This document shows positions 29,162 to 42,930 of a stretch of DNA of 64,000 nt, in pieces. A model generated the notes under the pieces. It was not told the origin of the DNA. It saw only the letters and a list, made by a program, of their open reading frames with translations, and made no database searches. Positions within the stretch are counted from its first letter, which is position 1, and each line of letters opens with the position of its first letter. Origin of the DNA: Actinoplanes subtropicus. Its GTDB lineage: Bacteria > Actinomycetota > Actinomycetes > Mycobacteriales > Micromonosporaceae. The position numbers were made by a program, and so were the translations under genes. Location of the stretch: contig NZ_JOJL01000041.1 in NCBI RefSeq assembly GCF_000721705.1, forward strand, positions 4,570 to 68,569. Reading direction: 5' to 3'.

Positions 29162-29857
29162 TTATACCCGAGTGGCCCGATGCAGCGCGACGATTCCCCC
29201 GGTCAGGTTGCGCCAGCCCACCCGGCTCCACGGCCCGGCGGCGCCGATCCGGGCGGCCAGGGCGGTCTGGTCCGGCCAGGCGCGGATCGACTCCGCAAGA
29301 TAGACGTACGCGTCGGGATTGCTCGACACCCCCCGCGCCACCGCGGGCAGCGACCGCATCAGGTACTGCAGGTAGACCGTGCGGAACGCCGGGTTCACCG
29401 GGTGGCTGAACTCGCAGACGACCAGCCGCCCGCCGGGCCGGGTCACCCGCCCCAGCTCGTGCAGCGCAGCGTCGGTGTCCACCACGTTGCGCAGCGCGAA
29501 GGAGATCGTCACCGCGTCGAAGGTCGCATCCGCGAACGGCAGCCGCAACGCGTCCCCGGCCAGCAGCGGGACCTCCGGCCGTACGGCGCGACCGGCCCGC
29601 AGCATGCCGGTCGACAGGTCGGCGCCGACCGCGAAGGCCCCGGACCGGGCCAGCTCCTCGGTCGAGACCCCGGTGCCGGCGCCCACGTCCAGGACCCGCT
29701 CGCCGGGGCGCAGGCCGAGCGCGGCCCGGGTCGCCCGGCGCCAGCCCCGGTCCTGACCGAAGGAGAGCACGGTGTTGGTGAGGTCGTACCGCTGGGCCAC
29801 GCCGTCGAACATCTCGGCGACCTCGTGCGGCTGCTTGTCCAGATCTGCGCGCGTCAC
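29162..29857 (-). CDS. menG: Demethylmenaquinone methyltransferase (MenG/UbiE)
   Basis: The 231-residue class I methyltransferase has the SAM motif VLDVGAGTG (55-63), the YDLTN segment (24-28) typical of UbiE/MenG near its N-terminus, and [34 protein letters not shown], the family's second signature. It adds the final methyl group to demethylmenaquinone at the membrane. The GTG at 29857 gives the usual family length; the frame stays open for 44 more codons upstream. It belongs with MqnC, MqnA and MqnE in this window. Confidence 0.92.
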   Translation of the reverse strand: MTRADLDKQPHEVAEMFDGVAQRYDLTNTVLSFGQDRGWRRATRAALGLRPGERVLDVGAGTGVSTEELARSGAFAVGADLSTGMLRAGRAVRPEVPLLAGDALRLPFADATFDAVTISFALRNVVDTDAALHELGRVTRPGGRLVVCEFSHPVNPAFRTVYLQYLMRSLPAVARGVSSNPDAYVYLAESIRAWPDQTALAARIGAAGPWSRVGWRNLTGGIVALHRATRV

Positions 29858-30232
29858 GAAGGCAACTTTGCCCCATCCAACCGCCCCGCCCACCACCCAT
29901 AAGCGGACTGAAGGCCAACTCACAAACAGATCGGGCGGGATGGTTGCCCATCCCGCCCGCTCCTTGTGCGTTATATATACGACCGCCAACGGGTCGGGTC
30001 CGCGGAGTCAAGCTCTCGCCTGACGTTCCAAGGAAGTTCTCAGGTCTTACGTGAGTGAACGTAACCAGCGAGAACTAGAGCGGTGAAGGGGTTTACCCGC
30101 CTCGTTACGAAGTGGCAATCAGCCCCACACCACTCAACCGACCCCCACCTGTCCGAACGGACAGCGCCGACCCCCTATATAGCCATCCAACCACCCCACC
30201 CACCACCCAAAATGGGGCTGAAGACCGGCCAG
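29858..30232. other. Non-coding spacer between menG and mqnC
   Basis: These 375 bases hold the terminator at 29933-29958, an AT-rich segment (TTATATATAC near 29972) that may belong to the menG promoter, and an interrupted palindrome CTGTCCGAACGGACAG at 30149-30164. The part at 30090-30220 is C-rich with scattered CCACC runs. No gene was recognised. Confidence 0.6.
29933..29958. terminator. Stem-loop terminator downstream of mqnC
   Basis: A perfect 11-bp stem (GGGCGGGATGG at 29933-29943 with complement at 29948-29958) encloses the tetraloop TTGC. On the minus strand it is followed by GATCTGTTTG, so it probably ends mqnC transcription before menG. Confidence 0.7.
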
Positions 30233-31468
30233 CTACTTGACGTCGACGAGCGGGAGGTTCTGCCGGCCGCCCTCCGGCATGGCGATCGACGAGAAGTGCG
30301 ACACCACCCGGTCGTCGGTCGGGTCGTCGGCCTCGGTGCGGTGCACGGCGAGGTGCCGGTAGAGGGTGTCGCGCTGCGCCGGAACGCGGCCCGCGCTGCG
30401 GATCATCCAGATCAGCTCGTGCAGGTTCGACCGGTGGCGGGCGCCGGCCGAGGAGATCACGTTCTCCTCCAGCATGATCGAGCCGAGGTCGTCGACGCCG
30501 ATGTGCAGCGACAGCTGGCCGACGTCCTTGCCGGTGGTCAGCCAGGACGCCTGCAGGTGCGCGACGTTGTCGAAGAACAGCCGGGACACCGCGATGAACC
30601 GCAAATACTCCATCGTCGTAGCCTGGGTGCGGCCCTTCAGGTGGTTGTTCTCCGGCTGGTACGTCCACGGGATGAAGGCCCGGAAGCCCCCGACGTCATG
30701 GGAGGTCTCGACGGCGTCGTCCCGGTAGCCGTTCGCCACGGCCAGGTCCTGACAGTCGCGGATCATGCGGATGTGCTCGATGCGCTCGGCGTTGGTCTCG
30801 CCGGTGCCCATCATCATCGTCGCGGTCGAGGAGAGCCCATTGCGGTGCGCCGTGGCCATCACCTCAATCCAGCGGGCGCCGCTCTCCTTGAGCGGGGCGA
30901 TCGCCTTGCGCGGCCGGTCCGGCAGCATCTCGGCGCCGGCCCCGGCGATCGAGTCGAGCCCGGCCGCCTTGATCCGGAGCACCGCCTCCTCGATCGAGAC
31001 GCCGGAGACCTTGGCCATGTGCAGGATCTCGCTCGGGCCGATCGAGTGGATCGCGAGCTGCGGGTACGCCGCCTTGACCCCGGAGAACAGCTGCTCGTAA
31101 TACTCGACGCCGAACTCGGGGTGGTGGCCGCCCTGCAGCATCACCTGGGTGGCGCCCAGGTCGACCGCCTCGGCGCAGCGGTGCAGGATCTCCTCCATCG
31201 GGTGCGCCCAGCCCTCGCCGTGCTTGGGCGCCCGGAAGAACGCGCAGAACTTGCAGGCCGTGACGCACACGTTGGTGTAGTTGATGTTGCGGTCGATCAG
31301 GTAGGTGACTATCCCGTCCGGGTACCGCCGGCGGCGCACGGTGTCCGCCGCCTCGCCCAGCGCGTGGAAGGGCGCCTCGGTGTAAAGGAGCAGCGCCTCC
31401 CCCGGCGTGATGCGCCCGCCGTCGGCCGCGCGCTGCAGAATGCTGTCGATCTCACGGTTCCCGGTCAC
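30233..31468 (-). CDS. mqnC: Cyclic dehypoxanthinyl futalosine synthase MqnC
   Basis: The 411-residue radical SAM enzyme has the C68-x3-C72-x2-C75 cluster motif (CVTACKFC). It also has the MqnC-specific YLIDRNINYTNVCVTACKFCAFF context, QGGHHPEFGVEYYEQL, and PWTYQPENNHLKG. It closes the futalosine-derived ring in the menaquinone pathway that starts from chorismate via MqnA and MqnE, both also in this window. The GTG at 31468 (VTGNREIDS) fits family N-termini. It is divergent from the SNF2 gene across 87 bases. Confidence 0.95.
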   Translation of the reverse strand: MTGNREIDSILQRAADGGRITPGEALLLYTEAPFHALGEAADTVRRRRYPDGIVTYLIDRNINYTNVCVTACKFCAFFRAPKHGEGWAHPMEEILHRCAEAVDLGATQVMLQGGHHPEFGVEYYEQLFSGVKAAYPQLAIHSIGPSEILHMAKVSGVSIEEAVLRIKAAGLDSIAGAGAEMLPDRPRKAIAPLKESGARWIEVMATAHRNGLSSTATMMMGTGETNAERIEHIRMIRDCQDLAVANGYRDDAVETSHDVGGFRAFIPWTYQPENNHLKGRTQATTMEYLRFIAVSRLFFDNVAHLQASWLTTGKDVGQLSLHIGVDDLGSIMLEENVISSAGARHRSNLHELIWMIRSAGRVPAQRDTLYRHLAVHRTEADDPTDDRVVSHFSSIAMPEGGRQNLPLVDVK

Positions 31469-31555
31469 GCTTCGAAGGTTACGTCCCCGGTTCGGCGGAC
31501 GGCAGCGGCGCCCGTCACCGTCGTACCCTCGATGCCGTCGTCTCAGGGGGTTGAT

Positions 31556-34428
<2,873 letters not shown>

Positions 34429-34429
<1 letters not shown>

Positions 34430-35271
34430 TGCCGATCGACCCGGATGGCCGGTTCTTCGAGGGTGCCAGGCCGATCGCGGTCGACGGCGGCATCGCGGTG
34501 CGCGCCAAGCGCGGCAAGATCGGCGAGCAGTGGTGGTCGCGCCGCTTCGTCGACGTGCTGGAACGCGTCTGCGACGGCGGGCGGCTCGCCCGCGGGCGGG
34601 CTTACGCCCGCAAGGGCCAGGTGATGGATTTCCACCTCTCCGCGGGCAGGGTGACGGCTCGGGTGCAGGGTTCAAGACCGCGGCCGTACGAGGTGGAGAT
34701 CGTCATCGCCGCATTTGACCCGGCACAGTGGACCGACGTGACGGCGTCGCTCGGCGGCCGGGCGCTGTATCGGGCCGCACTGCTGGCCGGCGAGATGCCG
34801 CGGGAGATCCTCGAGGTGTTCGAGGAGCACGGCCTGCCGCTCTTCCCCGATCGGCTGGACATCCGGTGCAGCTGTCCGGATTGGAGCGTGCCCTGCAAGC
34901 ACGGCTCGGCGGTGCTGTACGTGCTGGCCGAGGCGTTCGACGACGACCCGTTCCTGGTGCTCGCCTGGCGGGGACGCGACCGGGATACGCTGCTCAGCGC
35001 GCTGCGCGGGACGCCCGAGCCGATCGAGGCGGTGGACCCGCTGGCGGTCGACGAGTCGCCGCTGGAAGACCACCTGGCCGACTTCTACTCCCCCGGAATG
35101 AGCCTGAGCCGGCTGCGGGAGCGGCCGTCCCGGGTCACCACGCCGCCCGAACTGCTGCTGCGGGCCCTGGACGCGCCGCCGGTGAAGGTGCGGCACATCC
35201 CGCTGACCGATCTGCTGCGCTCGGCGTACCGGAGCCTCGCGGATCCCGAAGATGTTGACAGTCAACATTGA
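34429..35271 (+). CDS. SWIM zinc-finger protein paired with SNF2 ATPase
   Basis: The 280-residue protein has a SWIM zinc finger with ligands C147, C149, C156 and H158 (CSCPDWSVPCKH), a motif thought to bind DNA or protein. The N-terminal half (WWSRRFVDVLERVCDGGRLARGRAYARKGQV) matches SWIM proteins that accompany SNF2 ATPases in actinomycetes. The TGATG overlap shows strict coupling with the SNF2 gene, so the two products probably form a complex. The last seven codons are encoded by the first copy of a 19-bp repeat array, so the C-terminus may be recent. Confidence 0.85.
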
Positions 35272-35336
35272 CGTCGCCAATCAATATTGACGATGCGAAT
35301 CAACATTGACGTCCACCGTCAACATTGACGCGTCAA
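35261..35336. repeat. Four 19-bp tandem repeats with GTCAA-n2-TTGAC core
   Basis: TCAACATTGACG or TCAATATTGACG begins at 35262, 35281, 35300 and 35319, exactly 19 bases apart. Each core is an interrupted palindrome (GTCAA-n2-TTGAC, or TCAATATTGA, a perfect palindrome in copy two). The array is AT-rich in a GC-rich genome. It starts within the SWIM gene stop region, between two convergent genes. Confidence 0.85.
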
Positions 35337-35361
35337 CCCGCCAAGCCGACGCAGTCAACCT

Positions 35362-35527
35362 GACCGGGCGCCGCCGTCCGCCCTGGTATGCGTGACCAGG
35401 CGCCAGCCGTCGACGCGGAGGCACGCGCGACCGGGCGCCGCCCTCCACTGGGATGCGCGACCGGGCGCCGCTGTCCACGCGGATGCACGACCGGGCGCCG
35501 CCGACCGCTTGGATGACGGCGCCCGGA
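35362..35527. repeat. Five degenerate ~30-bp tandem repeats
   Basis: GACCGGGCGCCGC (or GACCAGGCGCCAG) recurs at about 35362, 35394, 35429, 35459 and 35489. The spacings are 32, 35, 30 and 30 bases, with GGATGC-like sequence before most later copies. It fills the rest of the spacer before the GH64 gene. No coding function is evident. Confidence 0.75.
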
Positions 35528-35534
35528 TCGGGGT

Positions 35535-37121
35535 TCAGCCCTTGCGCCACTTCTGGTTCGCGGTGCCGGCGCAGTCCCAGAGCTGGAGCTGGGCGTGGTC
35601 GTCCGGGTTCACGTCGACGATGTCGACGCACCTGTTGGCCTGCGGGTTGACCAGGTCGCCGGCGCCGCTGAGCACGAACTGCTGAGCGCCGGTGCCGTTG
35701 CAGGTGTAGAGCTGGACCGCGGCGCCGTTCGCGGTGGAGCCGTTCGCCACGTCCATGCACTTGCCGTTCTGGCTGGTCAGGGTGCCGCCGGTGAAGGTCC
35801 ACTTCTGCGCGTTGGTGCCGTTGCAGGTGTACATCTGCAGCCTGGCCCAGTCGACGAAGTTCGAGTTCGGCACGTCGATGCACTTGTTGTTGAGCGAGCT
35901 GATCAGCGAGACCGCGGTCGTCGTGCCGCCACCGCCACCGCTGAACGGCGAGAGCACGATGCCGGCCGAGCGCGGGTCGCCGTCGTTGACCAGGGACTCG
36001 AAGTTGCCGACGTCGTCGAACGGGAACGCGTACGCCTTGCCGTCGGCCATGTTCGCGTGGATCACCTTGGCGTACACATTGGTGGGGTTGTTCTGGTAGA
36101 AATCGGCGGCGTTCGTGCTCGGCTGGGTGTCGATCGTGCCGAGCGTGCCGCGGTTGAGGGCGGCGCAGAGCGTACGGGAAATGGGTCCGACGACCTGGTC
36201 GTTCGGCGCCGGGAGGTCGCCGGCGCAGCCCCACACGCTGGCCGAGGAAGGCTTGTTGAAGGACGCCACCTGTGCGCCCGAGGTGTTGGTGAAGGTCATG
36301 ACGTTGCCGGAGGTCCGGCCGAAGTACTTGGTGTTCGGCTGGTCGGCGAACGGCACGACGGTCAGCGTCTTGCCGGTGTAGGCATTCCACGCCGACGAGA
36401 TGTACGAGTCGAGATACGTGCTGCTCAGCAAGCCGGCGCCGGCCGCCTTGCCGGGCGAGAGCACCCGTAGCACGGTCCCGTCCGACCGGGTGTAGACCGT
36501 GTTCGCCCAGCCCGACGTGCCGCGAATCGTGTTGATCACGTTGTCCCGGCCGTTCGCGACCAGGTCGCCTGTGCGCTTGGTGACGCCCGCGCTGTTGGTG
36601 ACGGTCACCGCGTGCGGCACCGCGAACATGTCCACCTGCGAACTGTTCAGCCACAGGCCGGCGTCGTTGTAGGTGAACTCGCTCCAGTCGAACAGGATGT
36701 TCTGGTTCGCGTCGCCGGCCGCCCACGGCGCGGGCTGCACCAGCCCGTCCGGCGTCAGGTAGAACTTCAGCTTCTCGCCGAGCGAGAAGTAGACCCGGCC
36801 GGAGAAGCCGCGCGGGAAGTTGATCGTGGTGCTGCCGCCGTTGCCGGGGCCGCCGATCGAGACGTCGGGCGCGGGCGATGGCGGGATCTGGCCGCCGCTC
36901 CACGCGGTGAACGCACCGCCCTGGTTGACGTAGCCGAGCCTGCCCGAGGACAGCTGGACGCCGAGGACGTACAGGTAGACGGCGTCGCCGCGACCGGTGT
37001 TGTTGGTGACGGTGACCGGCAGAAGGTCGGGGCCGACGGCCTGGGCCGCCGGGGGTTGGACGGCGGCCGCGATCGGAACGGCGACCGCGAGAGCGGCGAG
37101 GGTACGAAGGAGCTTACGCAC
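35535..37121 (-). CDS. Secreted GH64 beta-1,3-glucanase with C-terminal ricin-type lectin domain
   Basis: The 528-residue protein has a Sec signal peptide (about 1-28), a GH64 catalytic domain (about 30-395) and a ricin-B/CBM13 domain (about 405-528) with CIDVPNSN, CMDVANGS and CVDIVDVN repeats and repeated Q-x-W-type motifs. E148 and D164 lie 16 residues apart in NILFDWSEFTYND...SQVD, the same spacing as the catalytic Glu and Asp of the laminaripentaose-producing GH64 enzyme. It should cleave beta-1,3-glucan (fungal or algal walls) outside the cell. A LacI-type palindrome lies upstream. Confidence 0.9.
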   Translation of the reverse strand: MRKLLRTLAALAVAVPIAAAVQPPAAQAVGPDLLPVTVTNNTGRGDAVYLYVLGVQLSSGRLGYVNQGGAFTAWSGGQIPPSPAPDVSIGGPGNGGSTTINFPRGFSGRVYFSLGEKLKFYLTPDGLVQPAPWAAGDANQNILFDWSEFTYNDAGLWLNSSQVDMFAVPHAVTVTNSAGVTKRTGDLVANGRDNVINTIRGTSGWANTVYTRSDGTVLRVLSPGKAAGAGLLSSTYLDSYISSAWNAYTGKTLTVVPFADQPNTKYFGRTSGNVMTFTNTSGAQVASFNKPSSASVWGCAGDLPAPNDQVVGPISRTLCAALNRGTLGTIDTQPSTNAADFYQNNPTNVYAKVIHANMADGKAYAFPFDDVGNFESLVNDGDPRSAGIVLSPFSGGGGGTTTAVSLISSLNNKCIDVPNSNFVDWARLQMYTCNGTNAQKWTFTGGTLTSQNGKCMDVANGSTANGAAVQLYTCNGTGAQQFVLSGAGDLVNPQANRCVDIVDVNPDDHAQLQLWDCAGTANQKWRKG

Positions 37122-37145
37122 GGGGAGACCTCTTTCCGCGGGAGG

Positions 37146-37157
37146 GAGAGCGCTCTC
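37146..37157. promoter_or_regulatory. LacI-family-type operator upstream of GH64 gene
   Basis: GAGAGCGCTCTC is a perfect 12-bp palindrome 25 bases upstream of the GH64 start. It resembles the GAGCGCTC core bound by sugar-responsive LacI-family repressors such as CebR in streptomycetes. A second palindrome, TTGTTAACAA, follows at about 37173. Confidence 0.6.
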
Positions 37158-37257
37158 TCGTCAGGCTCAGCTTTGTTAACAACATGTGTCAATAGATAAG
37201 TACGGATGTCCCGCGTCCCCGGGCAAACCTTGTACCGAACGGGCATAGGGTTGGCCG

Positions 37258-38214
37258 GTGACTGAGATGAGCTACCGCCGGCTGGGTCCGTCGGGCCTGG
37301 TCGTGTCCGTCGTCGGCATCGGCTGCAACAACTTCGGCCGCAAGCTCGACGCCGACGGCACCCGCGAGGTCGTCGATGCGGCGATCGACGCCGGAATCAC
37401 CCTGTTCGACACCGCCGACATCTACGGCACCCCGCACGGCACCTCGGAGCAGTTGCTCGGCGCCGCTCTCAAGGGCCGGCGCGACGAGGTCGTCGTGGCC
37501 ACCAAGTTCGGCATGAACATGGACGGGCTCAACGGCAACGACTTCGGCGCCCGCGGCTCCCGGCGGTACATCGTGCGCGCGGTCGAGGCCTCGCTGCGCC
37601 GGCTGGAGACCGACTACATCGACCTGTACCAGATGCACGAGCCCGACCCGGCCACCCCGATCGAGGAGACGCTCGCCGCCCTCGACGACCTGGTCCACTC
37701 GGGCAAGGTGCGCTACCTGGGCAATTCCAACTTCGCCGGCTGGCAGATCGCGGACGCCGACTGGACCGCCCGGGCCGGCAACCTGACCCCGTTCATCAGC
37801 GCGCAAAACCGGTACAGCCTCCTGCAGCGCCAGGTCGAGGCCGAGGTGGTGCCGGCCTGCGAGCAGTTCGGGCTCGGCCTGCTGCCGTTCTTCCCGCTCG
37901 ACTCCGGCCTGCTCAGCGGCAAGTACCGGCGAGGCGAGACGCCGGCCCACGGCACCCGGCTGTCCCTGGATCGGTATCAAGGAGTCCTCGACGCCGCCGA
38001 CTGGGACACGATCGAGGCGCTCACCGCGTTCGGCGACGAGCGGGGGCACAGCCTGCTCGACGTGGCGATCGCCGGCCTCGCCGCCCGGCCCGCTGTGACG
38101 AGTGTCATCGCCGGGGCGACCAGCGCCGAGCAGGTGCAGACCAACGCGGCGGCGGGCGGCTGGCAGCTCACCACGGAGGACCTGGCAGCGCTGGAAACCA
38201 TCCTGGAGGGGTGA
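37258..38214 (+). CDS. Aldo/keto reductase
   Basis: The 318-residue TIM-barrel oxidoreductase has the catalytic tetrad D51, Y56 (DTADIYG), K83 (ATKFG) and H127 (QMHEPDP). The C-terminal NADPH-binding segment SVIAGATSAEQVQTNAAA is present. It likely reduces carbonyl compounds with NADPH; the substrate is unknown. A GTG start at 37258 with AGGGTTGG upstream is used; an ATG three codons later is possible. It is divergent from the GH64 gene and is not obviously in an operon. Confidence 0.88.
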   Translation: MTEMSYRRLGPSGLVVSVVGIGCNNFGRKLDADGTREVVDAAIDAGITLFDTADIYGTPHGTSEQLLGAALKGRRDEVVVATKFGMNMDGLNGNDFGARGSRRYIVRAVEASLRRLETDYIDLYQMHEPDPATPIEETLAALDDLVHSGKVRYLGNSNFAGWQIADADWTARAGNLTPFISAQNRYSLLQRQVEAEVVPACEQFGLGLLPFFPLDSGLLSGKYRRGETPAHGTRLSLDRYQGVLDAADWDTIEALTAFGDERGHSLLDVAIAGLAARPAVTSVIAGATSAEQVQTNAAAGGWQLTTEDLAALETILEG

Positions 38215-38278
38215 GCGGGGTGGGCCCCCTGGCGAGTGACTGATAGCTTCGCACCCGCACAGGAACGCTTTAGTCGCC

Positions 38279-39793
38279 GTGGGGATGTCTTCGTTGTCGG
38301 TTGTCGGGGGTTTTGCGCGCCTGCGGCGTCATTGGCCGTTGTGGATCGTGCTGGGCATGGCGATCGGCATGCGGCTCTGGTTCGTCTACGCCTACCGGTA
38401 CGCGTTCTTCTTCCCGGACAGCCGCAGCTACGTGGAGTCGGCCCAGAACGGCTATCCCAACTCGATCCGGCCCTGGGGATACTCCGCGCTGATCCTCCCG
38501 CTGCTGCACCAGCCGTACATCCGCATCGCGATTCTCCAGCACCTCATCGGGCTCGCGATGATCGTGGCGGGCTATGCGTTCCTCCGCCGCCGCGGCTGCC
38601 GGCCATGGGTTTCCGCGCTCGCGATGGTGCCGCTCGCGCTGGACGCGCGGGTGCTCACCATCGAGCACTACGTGCTGGCCGAGACGGCGTATCTGGCCTT
38701 CACCGCGGCCGGGCTGTTCCTGATCGCCTGGCGCGACAAGGTCGGCTGGGTCGCCGCCGCGCTCGGCGGGACGCTGCTCGCCTGCGCGGCGCTCACCCGC
38801 AGCGTCGGGCTGCCGATCCTGGCGCTGACCGGGGTCTATCTGCTGGTCCGGCGGGCGGGCATCCTGCGGATCATTGCGTACGTGGTGCCGGCGGTCGCGC
38901 TGCTCGGCGGCTACATGGCGTTCTACCACCAGCACTGGGGCGTCTACGCGATGGGCGAGTACCAGGGCCGGTTCCTGTACGCCCGGATCGTGTCGATCGC
39001 CGACTGCGACAAGCTGAAGCTCACCGACGACCAGCGCAAGCTCTGCCTACCCAACCCGACCCACTCGACGTCCTGGGACCAGCGGCCGGACCAGTTCCTC
39101 TGGGCCGCCTCCAGCCCCGCGTACCAGTTCCATCGGAGCGAAAAAGACGACCCGATCCTGCAGAAGTACGCGCTGACCGTGATCGAGCAGGAGCCGGGCA
39201 AATACCTCGCGCTGGTCGCCCGGCAGACCGGCTGGCACCTGATGTGGCGTGCCCCGCTGGTCGACAACGGCGAGTGCCTGGCCCTGCAATGGGTGCCCCC
39301 GAAGCGACCGGGCGACAGCTGCGTGGCCGCCTACTACCTGCCCGTCAAGATCGGTAACGCGCCGGCCCCGAGCTTCCTGGTCGACAACCCCCAGGCAAAT
39401 GCCTTGCACGCGTACGGGAACTGGGTGACCACGCCGGGCCCGTTGTACGCGATCGGCGTGCTGGTCACCCTCTTCGCGGCGGTATGGCGGTTCCGTCGCC
39501 GCCCGTGGCGGGACGCGGCGGACGCCATGCTCTTCACGTTCGGCGGCTTCGGCCTGCTGATCGTGAGCGTCGCGACCAGCCTCTTCGACTACCGCTACGC
39601 CGAGCCGGCCGTGCTGATGATTCCGGTCGGGCTGGCCCTGGCGGGCAACCGCATCGCGGCCCTCGCCAAGACACCGGCTCCGGCGGCGGCTCCGGGCCCG
39701 GCTCCGGGCCCGGGCCCGGAGAAGGCCACGGCCGCCGACGAGGTCGACGGCGAGCCGCCGGCGGCCCTGATCGAACAGACCCGGACCTCCTAG
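38279..39793 (+). CDS. Polytopic membrane protein, possible GT-C glycosyltransferase
   Basis: The 504-residue product has about eleven predicted helices. An early acidic loop FFFPDSRSYVESAQNGYPNSIRPWGYSALI after helix one resembles the Asp-containing first loop of GT-C glycosyltransferases that use polyprenyl-phosphate sugars. A 190-residue non-membrane part with several Cys residues (DCDKLKLTDDQRKLCLP, GDSC) lies between about 220 and 390. The C-terminal tail is Pro/Ala-rich. No precise family was recognised, so the transferase role is tentative. The GTG start at 38279 has an alternative ATG at 38285. Confidence 0.6.
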   Translation: MGMSSLSVVGGFARLRRHWPLWIVLGMAIGMRLWFVYAYRYAFFFPDSRSYVESAQNGYPNSIRPWGYSALILPLLHQPYIRIAILQHLIGLAMIVAGYAFLRRRGCRPWVSALAMVPLALDARVLTIEHYVLAETAYLAFTAAGLFLIAWRDKVGWVAAALGGTLLACAALTRSVGLPILALTGVYLLVRRAGILRIIAYVVPAVALLGGYMAFYHQHWGVYAMGEYQGRFLYARIVSIADCDKLKLTDDQRKLCLPNPTHSTSWDQRPDQFLWAASSPAYQFHRSEKDDPILQKYALTVIEQEPGKYLALVARQTGWHLMWRAPLVDNGECLALQWVPPKRPGDSCVAAYYLPVKIGNAPAPSFLVDNPQANALHAYGNWVTTPGPLYAIGVLVTLFAAVWRFRRRPWRDAADAMLFTFGGFGLLIVSVATSLFDYRYAEPAVLMIPVGLALAGNRIAALAKTPAPAAAPGPAPGPGPEKATAADEVDGEPPAALIEQTRTS

Positions 39794-39835
39794 CTCGGCG
39801 AGCCACCCGCCGCCTCGACCTCCGCGGCCCGACCT

Positions 39836-39989
39836 CTCAACCGAGCGGCCCGACCCTTCAACCAAGCGCCCGACCCTCGACCGAGCGGCCCGACCCCCTC
39901 AACCAAGCGCCCGACCCTCGACCGAGCGGCCCGACCCCTCAACCAAGCGCCCGACCCTCGACCGAGCGGCCCGACCCCTCAACCGAGCG
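39836..39989. repeat. 40-bp tandem repeat, about three copies
   Basis: A 40-base unit beginning AACCAAGCGCCCGACCCTCG and ending in CCGACCCCTC covers 39860-39900 (one extra C), 39901-39940 and 39941-39980, with partial copies on both sides. Each unit is made of two related halves of about 20 bases. It fills the spacer between two convergent genes. Confidence 0.85.
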
Positions 39990-39998
39990 GCGCAGGCC

Positions 39999-42196
<2,198 letters not shown>

Positions 42197-42227
42197 CTCG
42201 GCCGGAGGACGACCACCGCGCGGGAGG

Positions 42228-42548
42228 CTATGCGACCTTCAGTTGCTCGTCCCCGAAGTCGGCGATGAGTTTGAGCGTGCCGCCGAGCGCGGAGATATAT
42301 CGAGCGAGCACCTCCCGCGTGGAGACGTCGCCCGCCTCGATCTGCGAGACCCGGGCGACGGAAATGCCCATCCGGGCGGCAACCTGCTCCTGCGTCATGT
42401 CACGCCGCTTGCGGAGCTCCGCCAACCGCCAGCCACGCGCCTGGTCGAGCATCTCGGCGACACCGGACTCGAACGCCTCCGGCCCGCCGGCAGTCTCCAC
42501 CGCGCGATCCAGGTGGGCGGTGTCGCGCCAACGCTTAGTTCCGCTCAT
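42228..42548 (-). CDS. XRE-family antitoxin (HigA/RelB-like)
   Basis: The 106-residue protein has a helix-turn-helix of the XRE/Cro type at about residues 42-95 (MTQEQVAARMGISVARVSQIEAG). Its N-terminal part (FESGVAEMLDQARGWRLAELRK) is the region that binds the toxin in HigA-like antitoxins. It starts 14 bases inside the end of the preceding RelE-like toxin frame, a toxin-first order as in higBA. It should neutralise the toxin and repress the operon through the palindrome at 42931. The frame is intact even though the toxin is not. Confidence 0.85.
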   Translation of the reverse strand: MSGTKRWRDTAHLDRAVETAGGPEAFESGVAEMLDQARGWRLAELRKRRDMTQEQVAARMGISVARVSQIEAGDVSTREVLARYISALGGTLKLIADFGDEQLKVA

Positions 42549-42917
42549 CGTCCATCTCCCCTTGCCGCTCTTTCAAGTAGAGGGCATAACGCTCTTCCGC
42601 CTCCGGGATCGCCGACTTGTACCAACGACTCCATTGCCCGGACTTGTCACCGGCGACAAGCAGCACGGCAGCTCGCCACGGGTCGAAGACAAACAGGATC
42701 CGGATTTCGCTACGGCCGGCGGAGGGCGGTCTGAGCTCCTTCATGTTGGACAACTGGGAGGCGGTGATGCTGTCGACCAGAGGGCGGCCTCACCCGGCCC
42801 ATTGCGCTCCAGGACGAGTATTGCCTGGTTGACGAGGCGATGAGTGACAGCATCCGACTCGTAGAGCGCGTCCAGAAAGTCCTCGACCTGCTCGGTCAAG
42901 TGGATGTCCCACTCCAT
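42535..42917 (-). pseudogene. RelE/HigB-like toxin, frameshifted
   Basis: The first part, from ATG 42917 (with GGAGGTG upstream), reads MEWDIHLTEQVEDFLDAL and ends NGPGEA; the second part, in another frame, reads PLVDSITASQLSNMKELRPPS through SEIRILFVFDP and ends at 42535. Together they make a complete RelE/HigB-type toxin of about 127 residues, but the two parts are out of phase: the span of 383 bases is one short of a multiple of three. The break lies near 42785-42792 (GAGGCCGCCCT on the coding strand), where an intact gene would read G-E-G-R-P-L-V. One base is missing, so the gene is inactive or the sequence has an error. Confidence 0.85.
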
Positions 42918-42930
42918 TGCCCACCTCCAA

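Noticed and set aside
30083..31555. N-terminal extension of the SNF2 protein by about 490 residues
   Set aside because: The frame is open, but it runs antisense through mqnC, and a good ribosome site with GTG at 31556 fits homologous N-termini.
35261..35527. CRISPR array
   Set aside because: The repeats are adjacent (19 or about 30 bases) with no unique spacers of constant length, and no cas genes occur in the window.
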